This document shows positions 35,969 to 45,240 of a DNA stretch of 53,013 nucleotides, in pieces (position 1 is the first letter of the stretch; each line of letters opens with the position of its first letter). The notes beneath the pieces are model-generated. The model was not told where the DNA came from. It saw only the letters and a program-made list of their open reading frames with translations, and did not search any database. Source of the stretch: Helicobacter cholecystus (GTDB lineage: Bacteria; Campylobacterota; Campylobacteria; Campylobacterales; Helicobacteraceae); NCBI RefSeq assembly GCF_003364215.1, contig NZ_NXLU01000008.1:1-53013 (forward strand), written 5' to 3'. The position numbers and the translations under genes were made by a program.

Positions 35969-36993
35969 CCCATTTTCCCATATACTAATTGATATACCTC
36001 TTTAATCCCCTCTTTTAATGGAATACTTGGCTTCCAACCTAATGAAGTGAGTTTGGAAGTATCAAGAAGCTTTTGCATTGTCCCATCAAGTTTGGAGTGA
36101 TCAAAAACAATCTCCCCTCTATACCCCACAATTTCTTTAATCATTAATGCAAGATCAGCAATTGTAATATCCTCACCATACCCAATATTAATGTGTGTGT
36201 TTCTAATCTCATTGCCCTCACACAAATCTTTAAAATCTATATTTTGCATAATATACACACACGCCCTTGCCATATCTTTGGAGTGTAGAAATTCTCGCCG
36301 TGGATTCCCGCTTCCCCATAGCACTACTTGCTCTGAACTAATGTGATGCTTTTGCAATAAATCTAAATCCCCCACTTCTCTTTTAACCTCATCATTCCTT
36401 CCCTCACTCAAAAGTTTGGCCAGATGGATTTTTTTAAGCAATGCAGGAAGAACATGAGAGTTTTGCAAATCAAAATTATCATTCTCTCCATAAAGATTAG
36501 TCGGCATCACTGAGAGAAAATTTGTGCCATATTGAAGATTATAGCTTTCACACATTTTTAACCCTGCAATTTTAGCAATTGCATAGGGTTCATTGGTGTA
36601 TTCTAGCTCACTGCTAAGAAGAGCATTCTCTCTCATAGGTTGTGGAGCATTTTTAGGATAGATACAACTTGATCCCAAAAAAAGAAGTTTTTTCACCCCA
36701 TATTTATAAGCAGAATGAATGACAGCATTTTGGATGGCTAGATTTTGGTAAATAAAATCCGCTCTATAAATATTATTTGCATAAATTCCCCCTACTTTGG
36801 CTGCACATAAAAACACATAATCAAACTTCTCTTGAGAGAAAAATTCATCTACTTTGGCTTGATCGCTTAAATCTAGCTCACTATGAGTGCGCACAAAGAG
36901 ATTAGTATAACCCCTCTCTTGGAGTTCTTGATAAATTGCAGAGCCTACAAGCCCACGATGCCCAGCAATAAAAATTTTAGAATCTTTCTTCAT
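35965..36993 (-). CDS. fcl: GDP-L-fucose synthase
   Basis: A 342-residue SDR enzyme (WcaG family) that converts GDP-4-keto-6-deoxymannose to GDP-L-fucose by epimerisation and reduction. Motifs: GHRGLVGSAI (residues 11-20), LGSSCIYPK with the catalytic Ser, and YAIAKIAGLKMCESY with the YxxxK pair; VMPTNLYGENDNFD is also typical. An insertion of about 25 residues around LSEGRNDEVKREVGDLD is common in Campylobacterota versions. It lies downstream of gmd and manC on the same strand, completing the GDP-fucose route apart from phosphomannomutase. Confidence 0.94.
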   Translation of the reverse strand: MKKDSKIFIAGHRGLVGSAIYQELQERGYTNLFVRTHSELDLSDQAKVDEFFSQEKFDYVFLCAAKVGGIYANNIYRADFIYQNLAIQNAVIHSAYKYGVKKLLFLGSSCIYPKNAPQPMRENALLSSELEYTNEPYAIAKIAGLKMCESYNLQYGTNFLSVMPTNLYGENDNFDLQNSHVLPALLKKIHLAKLLSEGRNDEVKREVGDLDLLQKHHISSEQVVLWGSGNPRREFLHSKDMARACVYIMQNIDFKDLCEGNEIRNTHINIGYGEDITIADLALMIKEIVGYRGEIVFDHSKLDGTMQKLLDTSKLTSLGWKPSIPLKEGIKEVYQLVYGKMG

Positions 36994-37153
36994 CTCTCAC
37001 CTCTTTAAGTTTAAATCCATAATGGTTTTTTTTTGGGGGGGGGGGATAGCAAATAGTTTGCACAGGATCATCAATCCATTCTTGGGGAAAGCCATGCAAA
37101 TAAGAATCATAAGCAATATTTAAAATGCTTAATAGGAGAGCAAGGCTGTTGAA
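36977..37153 (-). pseudogene. Remnant of a gene between gmd and fcl with a C11A9 tract
   Basis: The gmd-fcl gap contains a 58-codon minus-strand frame ending at TAA 36977-36979 and overlapping the fcl ATG by 17 bases, as a real coupled gene would. It reads LNIAYDSYLHGFPQEWIDDP, then VQTICYPPPPKKNHYGF and a charged end (KLKEVRDEERF). The tract (T9G11 on the plus strand, 37026-37045) encodes the prolines and lysines. Upstream it is closed by TGA 37154-37156 and no start is visible, so only the C terminus survives. Family not recognised. Confidence 0.45.
37035..37045 (-). repeat. Poly-C tract, C11 followed by A9 (coding strand of remnant)
   Basis: Eleven G preceded by nine T on the plus strand. 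It sits in the truncated frame between gmd and fcl, so it is probably a relic switch. Confidence 0.85.
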
Positions 37154-37212
37154 TCAAAGTGTAAAACTTGCTTTTGAGCTTATTTTTTACATTGAGCATA
37201 ACAAGACCAACT

Positions 37213-38325
37213 TTATTCAAAATGTCTCATAATCTTATGCCCACCCTCTTGTAAGTAGCGATCTTTTTTTATCAATGCAAGATCAGAGCTCATCATATCT
37301 TCTATAATATCTTGAAGAGTATATTTTGGCTCCCATCCTAGCTCTCTCTTAGCTTTTTGGGGATTTCCCAACAAAAAATCCACTTCTGTTGGGCGGAAGT
37401 ATTTGGAAGATACACTTACAACCTCTCGCCCAACTTCAAGCTGATATTCTGGATGAGCACAAGAAGCAATATATCCCCTCTCCTCTACCCCCTTTCCTTT
37501 AAACTCAATGCTTATGCCAATATAGCTAAATGCCATTCTCACAAATTCTCTTACCTCTGTGCTAATGCCTGTAGCAATACAAAAATCTTGAGGCTTATCT
37601 TGTTGTAAAATCAACCACATTGCCTCTACATAATCTTTTGCATGTCCCCAATCACGTTTAGCTGAAAGATTTCCTAAATAGAGCTTATCTTGAAGCCCTA
37701 AGGCAATTTTACTCACAGCCCTTATAATCTTTCGAGTTACAAATGTCTCTCCACGAATAGGGCTTTCGTGATTAAATAAAATTCCATTACAAGCAAAAAA
37801 GTTATAAGCTTCTCGATAATTGACCGTAATCCAATAAGAATATAACTTTGCGCAAGCATAAGGAGAGCGAGGATAAAAAGGGGTTTTTTCATTTTGAGGC
37901 ACTTCTTGAACAAGTCCATAGAGCTCACTTGTAGAAGCTTGATAAATTTTTGTTTTCTTCCCAAGTCCTAGGATTCTTACTGCCTCTAAAATCCTAAGCG
38001 TACCAATCCCATCTGCATTTGCCACATACTCTGGTTCTTCAAAGCTTACAGCTACATGACTCATTGCTGCAAGATTGTAAATTTCATCAGGTTGAACTTC
38101 TTGAATGATGCGAATAAGGTTTGTACTATCTGTGAGATCTCCATGGTGGAGGATAAATCTAATATTGCTTTCATGAGGATCTTGGTAGAGATGATCGATG
38201 CGATCTGTATTAAATAATGAGGTTCTACGCTTAATTCCATGCACCTCATAGCCCTTATCCAATAAAAACTCTGCTAAATATGCACCATCTTGTCCTGTAA
38301 TCCCTGTGATTAATGCCTTTTTCAT
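37213..38325 (-). CDS. gmd: GDP-mannose 4,6-dehydratase
   Basis: A 370-residue SDR enzyme that makes GDP-4-keto-6-deoxymannose from GDP-mannose. It has [15 protein letters not shown] (residues 7-21), the family sequence [25 protein letters not shown] with the active-site Thr/Ser-Glu, and [12 protein letters not shown] with Yxxx[21 protein letters not shown] is the standard C-terminal signature. It lies 45 bases after manC and before fcl. Confidence 0.96.
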   Translation of the reverse strand: MKKALITGITGQDGAYLAEFLLDKGYEVHGIKRRTSLFNTDRIDHLYQDPHESNIRFILHHGDLTDSTNLIRIIQEVQPDEIYNLAAMSHVAVSFEEPEYVANADGIGTLRILEAVRILGLGKKTKIYQASTSELYGLVQEVPQNEKTPFYPRSPYACAKLYSYWITVNYREAYNFFACNGILFNHESPIRGETFVTRKIIRAVSKIALGLQDKLYLGNLSAKRDWGHAKDYVEAMWLILQQDKPQDFCIATGISTEVREFVRMAFSYIGISIEFKGKGVEERGYIASCAHPEYQLEVGREVVSVSSKYFRPTEVDFLLGNPQKAKRELGWEPKYTLQDIIEDMMSSDLALIKKDRYLQEGGHKIMRHFE

Positions 38326-38370
38326 ATCCCTTCCTTTCTAAATTAAATTGAATATTAATTTTGCCATTTT

Positions 38371-39756
38371 TTATACCCGATGATAATCATCCTCAATTCT
38401 TATAATATCATCTTCTCCTACATACTCCCCCACTTGCACCTCTATCATCACAAGCTCTATGGATCCTGGATTTTCTAAACGATGAGGAGTCCCCATAGGA
38501 ATGTAAGTGGATTGATTCTTTGATAAAAAAATCTCCTCTTCTCCAACTCTTATACGTGCAGAACCGCTCACAATAATCCAATGCTCATTGCGATGGAAGT
38601 GTTTTTGAAGACTGAGTCTTTCTGAAGGAAGCACGATAATCTTTTTAATCTTGTAATTTCCACTCTCTTCAAGCACTTCATAGCTTCCCCAAGGACGATA
38701 AGTAAGGGGGTGAGTAAGAGTTGAAGGATGAGAGAAACTTTTAAGAGTATTAACAATTTCTTTAACCTCTTGGGTTCTACCATTTTTTGCTATAAGCAGG
38801 GCATCTTTTGTGTCAATGATTGTAAAATCTTGCACACCAATGGTTGCAATGGGTTTTTGAGCAATAATAAAATTATCTGCACTATCTTTACCATAATGCT
38901 CACTTGTCGCAATATTTCCATTGCTATCTGCACTAAATTCCTCTTTAAGACTATCAAAACTTCCTACATCATTCCAATCAAATTCCCCTTGCACCATTGC
39001 AATTTTTTGAGTTTTTTCCATCAGCGCATAATCAATGCTGATTTTTTCTATTTTTTGCATATGTTCTAGCCAAAGATAATTATATTCTTTGTGTGCACTC
39101 TTAAATACTGCCTTCACTTCATCAAGAATCTGAGGGCAATATCTTTGACACTCCTCTAAGAGGATTTGAGCCTTAAAACAAAACATTCCACTATTCCAAA
39201 AATACTCTTTGCTCTTAAAATACTCTTGTGCCTTTAAAGTATTGGGTTTCTCATAAAACCCCTTAACCTCTTCTTGAACACAGCGGATATATCCATATCC
39301 ACTGTGAGGACAAGTAGGCATGATCCCAAAAGTTACAATCTTTTCCTCTTGCGCTAAAGCAATGGCCTTTTGCACACTCAGACTAAAGAGAGCAATATTA
39401 TTAATAATATGATCACTAGGAAGAATAAAAACAATTTCATCTGGCTTTACGCTCAAGGCTGAGAGTATCACTGTTGCTGCAGTATCTCTTGGAGTATCCT
39501 CAAGCAAATAATTACTAATAGGGATCTGCAAATCTTTGGCTTCTTGCTGAATAAGAAAATAATGCTCCTTATTTGCAATCACGCCAATCTCTCCATAAAG
39601 CCCCAATCTTTGCAAAACCTCTTGTGAGCGCTTAAGAGTTTTTTGAAAAAGCGTTTGATGAGAAAATAAAGGAACAAATTGTTTAGGCAATGAATCACGT
39701 GAAAGAGGCCAAAGCCTAGTCCCTGATCCTCCACACATAATAAAGATTTTCATCAT
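38371..39756 (-). CDS. manC: Mannose-1-phosphate guanylyltransferase / mannose-6-phosphate isomerase
   Basis: A bifunctional type II enzyme of 461 residues that supplies GDP-mannose to gmd. The N-terminal nucleotidyltransferase has MCGGSGTRLWPLSRDSLPKQ (about residues 7-26) and ILPSDHII; the C-terminal cupin isomerase domain has RPWGSYEVLEE, SERLSLQKHFHRNEHWIIVS and PHRLENPG. In the in-frame phase of the upstream FkbM gene its stop would overlap this ATG as ATGA; in the current phase FkbM stops over 100 bases earlier. Confidence 0.95.
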   Translation of the reverse strand: MMKIFIMCGGSGTRLWPLSRDSLPKQFVPLFSHQTLFQKTLKRSQEVLQRLGLYGEIGVIANKEHYFLIQQEAKDLQIPISNYLLEDTPRDTAATVILSALSVKPDEIVFILPSDHIINNIALFSLSVQKAIALAQEEKIVTFGIMPTCPHSGYGYIRCVQEEVKGFYEKPNTLKAQEYFKSKEYFWNSGMFCFKAQILLEECQRYCPQILDEVKAVFKSAHKEYNYLWLEHMQKIEKISIDYALMEKTQKIAMVQGEFDWNDVGSFDSLKEEFSADSNGNIATSEHYGKDSADNFIIAQKPIATIGVQDFTIIDTKDALLIAKNGRTQEVKEIVNTLKSFSHPSTLTHPLTYRPWGSYEVLEESGNYKIKKIIVLPSERLSLQKHFHRNEHWIIVSGSARIRVGEEEIFLSKNQSTYIPMGTPHRLENPGSIELVMIEVQVGEYVGEDDIIRIEDDYHRV

Positions 39757-39858
39757 TCCTCCAAAGTTTTATCTCTTAGAAAAAATGTATTAAAAGTTTT
39801 TGCAAACACTTCATACCCCCTCTCACTCAAAAAACACCCAAGCTCTGATTGAAAGAAC

Positions 39859-40467
39859 TCATTTATCCCCCCCCCCCCCCGTGGATTCTACAAGTAAAAT
39901 TTTTGGACGATATTTAGCCCAATCATTGCTCCTTAAGACTTCAAAATCCAATCCCTCAACATCAATACTCATAAAATCTATACCCTGCCCTTGAGGCAGA
40001 TACTCATCTAGAATACTCTTTAAAGATCTGATTTGAATTTGTATTTTTTTCATTAGAGTGTATTCTCTCTTATTGAGAATATCTTCCACACGACTTTGAT
40101 CAAAAGTGTTTAATGCTGGTTCATTAAAAATATAATAAGTTAACTCTTCCTTATCTTTTCCAACAGGAATTTCTAAATTCATATCTCTTGGGCGATACTT
40201 TGCAAAAATTTTCATAGAGTTAGGCATCGCATCAAGATTAATCCCTCTCCACCCCCTTTTATAAAATAAATAAGTATTTGAAAATCTAAAAGGGTGATGA
40301 GCACCCACATCAACATAAAACCCTCTTTTTTGATTTTCCAAAATTCTTTGCAAGATCAAGTCTTCCCCTTCTTGTGAATAGCTTTTGATTGCATAGAGTT
40401 TGAAAATATTTTTTATGAATGTATAAAACCTTCTAACAAAGGGTAATTTTTTAAGTAAAGATCGCAT
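39859..40467 (-). CDS. FkbM-family methyltransferase, phase-variable, C terminus out of frame
   Basis: As sequenced the protein has 202 residues and ends STGGGGDK. It has SQEGEDLILQRIL, VDVGAHHPFRFSNTYLFYKR (SAM-binding, about residues 52-71) and SIDVEGLDFEVLRSNDW, all typical of FkbM O-methyltransferases of surface sugars. A G14 tract on the coding strand (39867-39880) shifts the frame; with G13 or G10 translation would continue INEFFQSELGCFLSERGYEV, the usual C-terminal segment, and end at TGA 39753, overlapping the manC start, giving about 237 residues. It is therefore in a truncated phase. An N-terminal basic/hydrophobic segment (about 10-30) may bind the membrane. Confidence 0.85.
   Translation of the reverse strand: MRSLLKKLPFVRRFYTFIKNIFKLYAIKSYSQEGEDLILQRILENQKRGFYVDVGAHHPFRFSNTYLFYKRGWRGINLDAMPNSMKIFAKYRPRDMNLEIPVGKDKEELTYYIFNEPALNTFDQSRVEDILNKREYTLMKKIQIQIRSLKSILDEYLPQGQGIDFMSIDVEGLDFEVLRSNDWAKYRPKILLVESTGGGGDK
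39867..39880 (-). repeat. Phase-variation tract, G14 on coding strand
   Basis: Fourteen C on the plus strand, the longest homopolymer in the window, at the 3' end of the FkbM gene. The present length is out of frame with the conserved C terminus. Confidence 0.92.
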
Positions 40468-40538
40468 AAATTCTCCTTGTTTGAAAGCTTTGTTTTAAGA
40501 TAAAATTCTCTTAAAATTCTATCCTAAAAGATTGAAAA

Positions 40539-41795
40539 ATGGCAAAAACTATCGCAATTATTGGTCTTGGCTATGTAGGATTGCCTTTGGCAATTGAATT
40601 TGGCAAAAAGTATCCTACACTTGGATTTGATATTAATACCACTCGCATACAAGAACTTAATGCGCAATATGATAAAACCTATCAAGTCGATACTGCGAGT
40701 TTTCACTCCTCTAAATTCCTTAGTTTTCACGATGATATCAAGGCACTCAAAAGTGCACAAATCTACATCATCACCGTTCCAACACCTCTTGATGAATACA
40801 AAAATCCTGATATTTCCTATCTGCTTAATGCCTCTAAGATGATTGCCCCCTTACTTAAGCCTCAAGATATTGTCATTTATGAATCCACCACATATCCCAC
40901 CTGCACACTTAAAGATTGTGTGCCACTCCTTGAGCAATACTCTCTGCTTAAATTTAATCAAGACTTTTTTGTAGGCTATTCTCCAGAGCGTATTAACCCT
41001 GGAGATAACACACATAAACTTCCTGAAATTAAAAAAATTACAAGTGGAAGTACACCTAAAATTGCTCAAGAAATTGATGCACTCTATGCCTCTATTATCA
41101 CAGCTGGCACTTACCTAGCCCCTAGCATAGAAGTAGCAGAAATGTCAAAAGTGATTGAAAATGCTCAAAGAGATCTTAATATTGCCTTTGTCAATGAAAT
41201 TGCTTTAATTTGCGACAAGCTGGGAATACAGACCCAAGAAGTGCTTAAGGCTGCAAGCACAAAATGGAATTTTCTGCCCTTTAAGCCTGGTCTTGTGGGA
41301 GGACATTGTATCAGTATTGACCCCTATTATCTCACACACAAAGCCCACAAATTAGGTTATCATCCTCGTGTGATCTCTGCTGGAAGATTGGTTAATGATG
41401 CAATGCCAAACTTTATCGCTCAAAAGCTCATTAAACTTCTCATTGCCAAAGATATTAAAATCTTAGGATCTAAAATTCTTATCCTTGGTGTAACTTTCAA
41501 GGAAAATTGCAATGATATTCGCAACTCAAAAATTTTTGAGGTGATTGATGAGCTTATAGAGTATGGGTGTGAAACCACCCTGCTTGATCCCTTAGCAATC
41601 CCCCAAGAAGTAGCAAAGCTTACTTCCGCTCCACTTTACTCTAATCTTTCTCAAGTGCATCAAAAATTTGATGGAGTGCTTGCAAGTGTAGCCCATAAAG
41701 AGTTTATAAACCTTGATCTCTCTTTACACACTCACGTTCATAGTGTCATTTATGATCTTAAGGGTGTATTAGAATCTGCACACGCAAGACTATAA
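40539..41795 (+). CDS. Nucleotide-sugar dehydrogenase (WbpO/TviB type)
   Basis: A 418-residue UDP-sugar 6-dehydrogenase. N-terminal NAD-binding IGLGYVGLPLAIEFGKKYP (residues 8-26), YESTTYPTCT, YSPERINPGDNTHKLPEI, and the active-site Cys in GLVGGHCISIDPYYLTHKA. The PERINPGD and GGHCI forms group it with UDP-N-acetylhexosamine dehydrogenases (UDP-GalNAcA or UDP-GlcNAcA formation) rather than UDP-glucose dehydrogenase. It is divergent from the FkbM gene across 71 bases that must hold its promoter and is followed one base later by the MBOAT gene. Confidence 0.9.
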   Translation: MAKTIAIIGLGYVGLPLAIEFGKKYPTLGFDINTTRIQELNAQYDKTYQVDTASFHSSKFLSFHDDIKALKSAQIYIITVPTPLDEYKNPDISYLLNASKMIAPLLKPQDIVIYESTTYPTCTLKDCVPLLEQYSLLKFNQDFFVGYSPERINPGDNTHKLPEIKKITSGSTPKIAQEIDALYASIITAGTYLAPSIEVAEMSKVIENAQRDLNIAFVNEIALICDKLGIQTQEVLKAASTKWNFLPFKPGLVGGHCISIDPYYLTHKAHKLGYHPRVISAGRLVNDAMPNFIAQKLIKLLIAKDIKILGSKILILGVTFKENCNDIRNSKIFEVIDELIEYGCETTLLDPLAIPQEVAKLTSAPLYSNLSQVHQKFDGVLASVAHKEFINLDLSLHTHVHSVIYDLKGVLESAHARL

Positions 41796-41796
41796 T

Positions 41797-43276
41797 ATGC
41801 TCTTTAACTCTTACATCTTTATTTTTGCTTTTTTACCTTTTATGCTTATAGGCTTTTACACTTTAAAGAAATTGGAGTATTTTAGAGCCTCTAAGCTTTT
41901 CTTAGTGCTTGGTAGTCTTTTTTTCTATGGATATTGGAAACTCTCTTATTTACCCATCTTATTACTTTCTATGGGAATAAATTATGCTCTAGCTTATAAA
42001 ATCAACCATTCTTATGGGGGGGGGGGCAAAGAGAACCTTAATCGTTGGAATTATTTTTAATCTCTTATTGTTAGGAGGGTTTAAATACACTGATTTTATT
42101 TTGAGCAATCTTAACTCTCTAGGAACATCCTTTCCTCTTCCTCATATTCTTCTGCCTCTTGCACTCTCTTTTATTACATTTCAACAAATTGCTTTTTTAA
42201 TTGATACTTATAAATCAGAAAAAAATAAACCTATTGATTGGCTAGATTACTCCTTATTTATTACATTTTTTCCTCAACTTATTGCTGGTCCAATTGTGCA
42301 TCATAAAGAGATGATGCCTCAATTTGCTTCTTTGCTTAAAAAAGGAAAGGAACTTATAGATTGGGAGAGATTTGCTAGAGGATTATTTATCTTTAGCATT
42401 GGATTATTCAAAAAGGTCGTCATTGCTGATGGATTTAGTGTATGGGCAGACAATGGATTTGCTTATGTGCAAAAAGGAGGAGTTTTAAATTTCTTTGAAT
42501 CTTGGGCAACCTCTCTCTCTTATACACTTCAACTCTACTTTGATTTTAGTGGATATTGTGATATGGCCATAGGCATTGCTTTGTTTTTTGGAATTACTTT
42601 GCCCCTTAATTTTAATTCTCCTTATAAGGCTGGCAATATTAAAGAGTTTTGGAAAAGATGGCATATGACATTAGGAAGATTTCTCACTCAATATCTCTAT
42701 ATTCCTCTAGGGGGAAATCGGAGGGGATTATTCAGAGAATTAAGCAATATCTTTATTGTTTTTACCCTAAGTGGAATATGGCATGGGGCTGGATGGGGAT
42801 TTATCATTTGGGGAATTTTACATGCAATAGCAATGGTGCTTCACAGAATTTACTCTTTTATCCTTAAGAAAGTATTTGGGATAGAAGAAATAAGAAGTAA
42901 GATTTATACAGCAATATGCTGGATCATTACTTTTAATTTTATCAACCTCTCTTGGGTGTTTTTTAGAAGCGAGAATGTCAGTGGAGCAATGAATTTACTT
43001 AAAGGAATGGCGGGGGGGGGAGGGGTAATGTTGCCAGAAAAATTACAGAGTTTGTATATTAAACATTTTTTGCTTTCAGGCAATCAATTCTTTGTGGGGG
43101 TTACTCATCTCATAAATTTTTCATTATTTATTACATTATCTATTGCAATGATTAAGTTTCAAAACAATAAACATAGTATTCATTCTTTATTTTATTCATA
43201 TTTTATGGGTTGTATTTTTATGCTTAGCTTATGTTTTTTATCAAAAATACAGATTTTTATATATTTTAATTTTTAG
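41797..43276 (+). CDS. MBOAT O-acyltransferase, split by poly-G (phase OFF)
   Basis: A membrane-bound O-acyltransferase of the AlgI/DltB type that would span about 492 residues. The first frame (41797-42060, 87 residues) ends soon after the G11 tract at 42016-42026; the rest lies one frame over and continues to 43276. G10 (or G13) would join them as HSYGGGAKRTLIVGIIFNLL. About ten membrane helices, FPQLIAGPIVHHKEM, FWKRWHMTLGRFL and the catalytic His in SGIWHGAGWGFIIWG are all present. A second tract (G9, 43012-43020) is in frame. The ATG near 42014 has no ribosome-binding site, so the full protein is off. It pairs with the SGNH protein downstream, the usual acetylation couple. Confidence 0.88.
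42016..42026 (+). repeat. Phase-variation tract, G11 (out of frame)
   Basis: Eleven G about 220 bases into the MBOAT gene; it separates two frames that together make one protein. Confidence 0.92.
43012..43020 (+). repeat. Second poly-G tract in the MBOAT gene, G9 (then AGGGG)
   Basis: Nine G, then A and four more G, encoding AGGGGV. It is in frame now. The A interruption lowers slippage over the whole run, but G9 alone can still vary. Confidence 0.8.
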
Positions 43277-43284
43277 GATTTGAT

Positions 43285-44274
43285 TTGAAGTATTTTGTAT
43301 CTTTTTTTATTGGTGCTATTAGTATTATAGTCATTCTATTTTTCACAAGCTTAGTCCTCGACCCCTATGGTTTAAAAAGTACTAAAAATAAAAGAATGGA
43401 GAATTTAACTTCTGAAGAAAGCTTCTTGTATCCATTAAAAATTCATTCTAATGCATACTATCTTATAGGCACCTCAAGGACGCTTGCCTTCAATATAGAA
43501 CAAATAGAAAAAAATTTAAACAAGAAAACATACAGCCTTGGTATTAGTGGATCCAATATAGAGCAATGGCTCTTTCTGATTAAAAAAATAAAAGAAAAAA
43601 AATCAAGTATTATTTTAGGTATTGATCTTTTTTCTTTCAATCAAACACAAATTCAAGAAAATATGAAGACCCAAGATCTTCTAGATCAAACTTTTAGTGA
43701 CTTTAATTTATTTAAAAAATATTTTTACTTTTTGAATGCTAATTTTATTCAAACAAGCTTCAACACAATTCTAAGAGATCTCTTTCTTTCAAAAACACAT
43801 CTTTTCAATACACAGAATTCAAACAATATTCAAACAACATTTAAAATTCGTACTGCACCTTATCAAAATTTTCAATTAGCAAAATCTTATTTTGCAGAAC
43901 TTATAAAGTATTTAGATTCCAAAGATATTGTCATTGTTTTTCCAGAATACTGGAAGTACTATCTGTACTATTCCCAGCAACAAACTCTTAACCATCTATC
44001 TCTTTTGGAGGAATATATTCAAATTATAAAAACTCTTGCAACACAAACAAAGGCACAAATATGGATTTTTGGAGGGATAAATCCAATAACAATGCAAGAA
44101 AAAAACTTTGATTATGATTATTGGCATTTTAAGCCAAAGGTTGCAGAACTTATTATTGATAAGATTTTTAATCAAATTCCGATGATGATAGATTTTGGAT
44201 TCAGAATCGACTCAGAGAATGCTGAAAAGCAAATGCAAAGATGGAAAGAGGCTATTCTTAAATATCAAGAGTAA
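43285..44274 (+). CDS. SGNH/AlgX-DltD-like partner of the MBOAT acyltransferase
   Basis: A 329-residue protein with an N-terminal membrane anchor (about residues 3-24), then YYLIGTSRTLAFNIEQIE (the GxSR block in place of GDS), LGISGSNIEQWLFLIK and the C-terminal DYDYWHFKPKVAELIID (Asp/His block). This is the architecture of the exported proteins that pair with MBOAT enzymes to move acyl groups to surface polysaccharides. It starts at TTG 43285, 8 bases after the MBOAT stop, with AGGAT upstream; no ATG gives a better N terminus. Confidence 0.7.
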   Translation: MKYFVSFFIGAISIIVILFFTSLVLDPYGLKSTKNKRMENLTSEESFLYPLKIHSNAYYLIGTSRTLAFNIEQIEKNLNKKTYSLGISGSNIEQWLFLIKKIKEKKSSIILGIDLFSFNQTQIQENMKTQDLLDQTFSDFNLFKKYFYFLNANFIQTSFNTILRDLFLSKTHLFNTQNSNNIQTTFKIRTAPYQNFQLAKSYFAELIKYLDSKDIVIVFPEYWKYYLYYSQQQTLNHLSLLEEYIQIIKTLATQTKAQIWIFGGINPITMQEKNFDYDYWHFKPKVAELIIDKIFNQIPMMIDFGFRIDSENAEKQMQRWKEAILKYQE

Positions 44275-44345
44275 ATAGGAGTAAGTTTTCAAAAAGTGAC
44301 TCAACTTGTTTTTAACATACTATTAATAAAGTTTTTCAAAGACCT

Positions 44346-44413
44346 ATGCTTTCAACTCTTATATCTTTATTTTTGCTTTTTTACCTTTTATGCTTATAGG
44401 CTTTTACACTTTA
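44346..44413 (+). repeat. Partial duplication of the MBOAT gene start
   Basis: Bases 44346-44413 are nearly identical to 41797-41865, the first about 65 bases of the MBOAT gene (two mismatches over the last 60 bases plus a small indel near the ATG). The similarity stops abruptly. The copy has shifted frame and encodes nothing useful. It is a decayed second acyltransferase. Confidence 0.8.
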
Positions 44414-44606
44414 GAGCTTGCAATACTTGAGCAATATGATAAAACTATAACATTCTTAAACTGCATTAATGCATGCACTCCGCCAAATAAAAAACAGCGA
44501 TTATACCTGCATCTGAAATAAAGTGCGCAATTAAAAAAAGGGGGGGGGCTCTTCCCATTAAATTATAGATTTTACACCCTAAAATAAAATTCTCAATATT
44601 TTAGTT
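44414..44606. other. Gene debris between duplicated MBOAT start and SGNH remnant
   Basis: No intact gene. On the minus strand a fragment near 44460-44540 reads LFLIAHFISDAGIIAVFYLA next to a tract that is C9 on that strand (44540-44548), suggesting part of another phase-variable membrane protein. The rest (44549-44606) is AT-rich without recognisable content. Confidence 0.4.
44540..44548. repeat. Poly-G tract, G9, in debris
   Basis: Nine G following seven A. It is not inside an intact frame, so it is a relic of a phase-variable gene. Confidence 0.8.
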
Positions 44607-45202
44607 ATGGTCAAAATATACTCTCTTGGAGTGGTAAATTTTTATCATATCCCACCCTCCAAACCTTACCTAAAAATCCCTTATCAAAAATTCCCACAGG
44701 CTTTAACTAATATTTAATTGCCCATATCAAAAAGAAAGAGGTAATTAAAAAAGCAAAACATAGATGGGAAAGAAAGCTTAAGAAATTTAATGGAGTTAAT
44801 CCCAATTCAATCGATGAATATGGATCACTTATATATCATGAGGGCAGTTTTCTTAATAGTAATATAAAATATGACTATATCCATGATGATTTTTGTATAT
44901 CCTCTTATTTTTTAGAGCAATATCAAAAACTCTTAAAGTTTTGCAATGAGAATGATATTAAGATTATTTTCACATATCCGCCTATGATTAAAGATAAGGA
45001 TTACAAACTCAATCAATTCAAATTTTTAGAAAATATGGCAAATTTTAAAGCAAATCTTTTAAAGTATAAAATCCCTATTCAAGGTATTCCTCAAAACTTT
45101 CAATTTGAAATCAAAGACTTTTATGATTCTCCTCATCATCTCAATACACAAGGTGCAAAAAAATACACAAAAGAGCTCATTAAAATCCTAAATCAATCTT
45201 AA
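44607..45202 (+). pseudogene. Decayed SGNH-type acyltransferase partner
   Basis: From ATG 44607 a frame reads MVKIYSLGVVNFYHIPPSKP and ends at TAA 44715; a second frame then continues HRWERKLKKFNGVNPNSIDE and on to TAA 45202, including DDFCISSYFLEQYQKLLKFC, IKIIFTYPPMIKD and the C-terminal SPHHLNTQGAKKYTKEL, the Asp/His-like end block of SGNH hydrolases. A one-base frameshift near 44710 and the lack of an early start in the second frame mark it as broken. With the duplicated MBOAT start upstream it forms a decayed second acylation cassette. Confidence 0.65.
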
Positions 45203-45240
45203 GTTATAATTCATAAAAATCTAAAATTAGGAAAATTAAT

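Noticed and set aside
42014-43276. Independent acyltransferase gene starting at 42014
   Set aside because: The ATG lies at the edge of the G tract without a ribosome-binding site, and the missing N-terminal helices are encoded in the adjoining frame, so this is one split gene.
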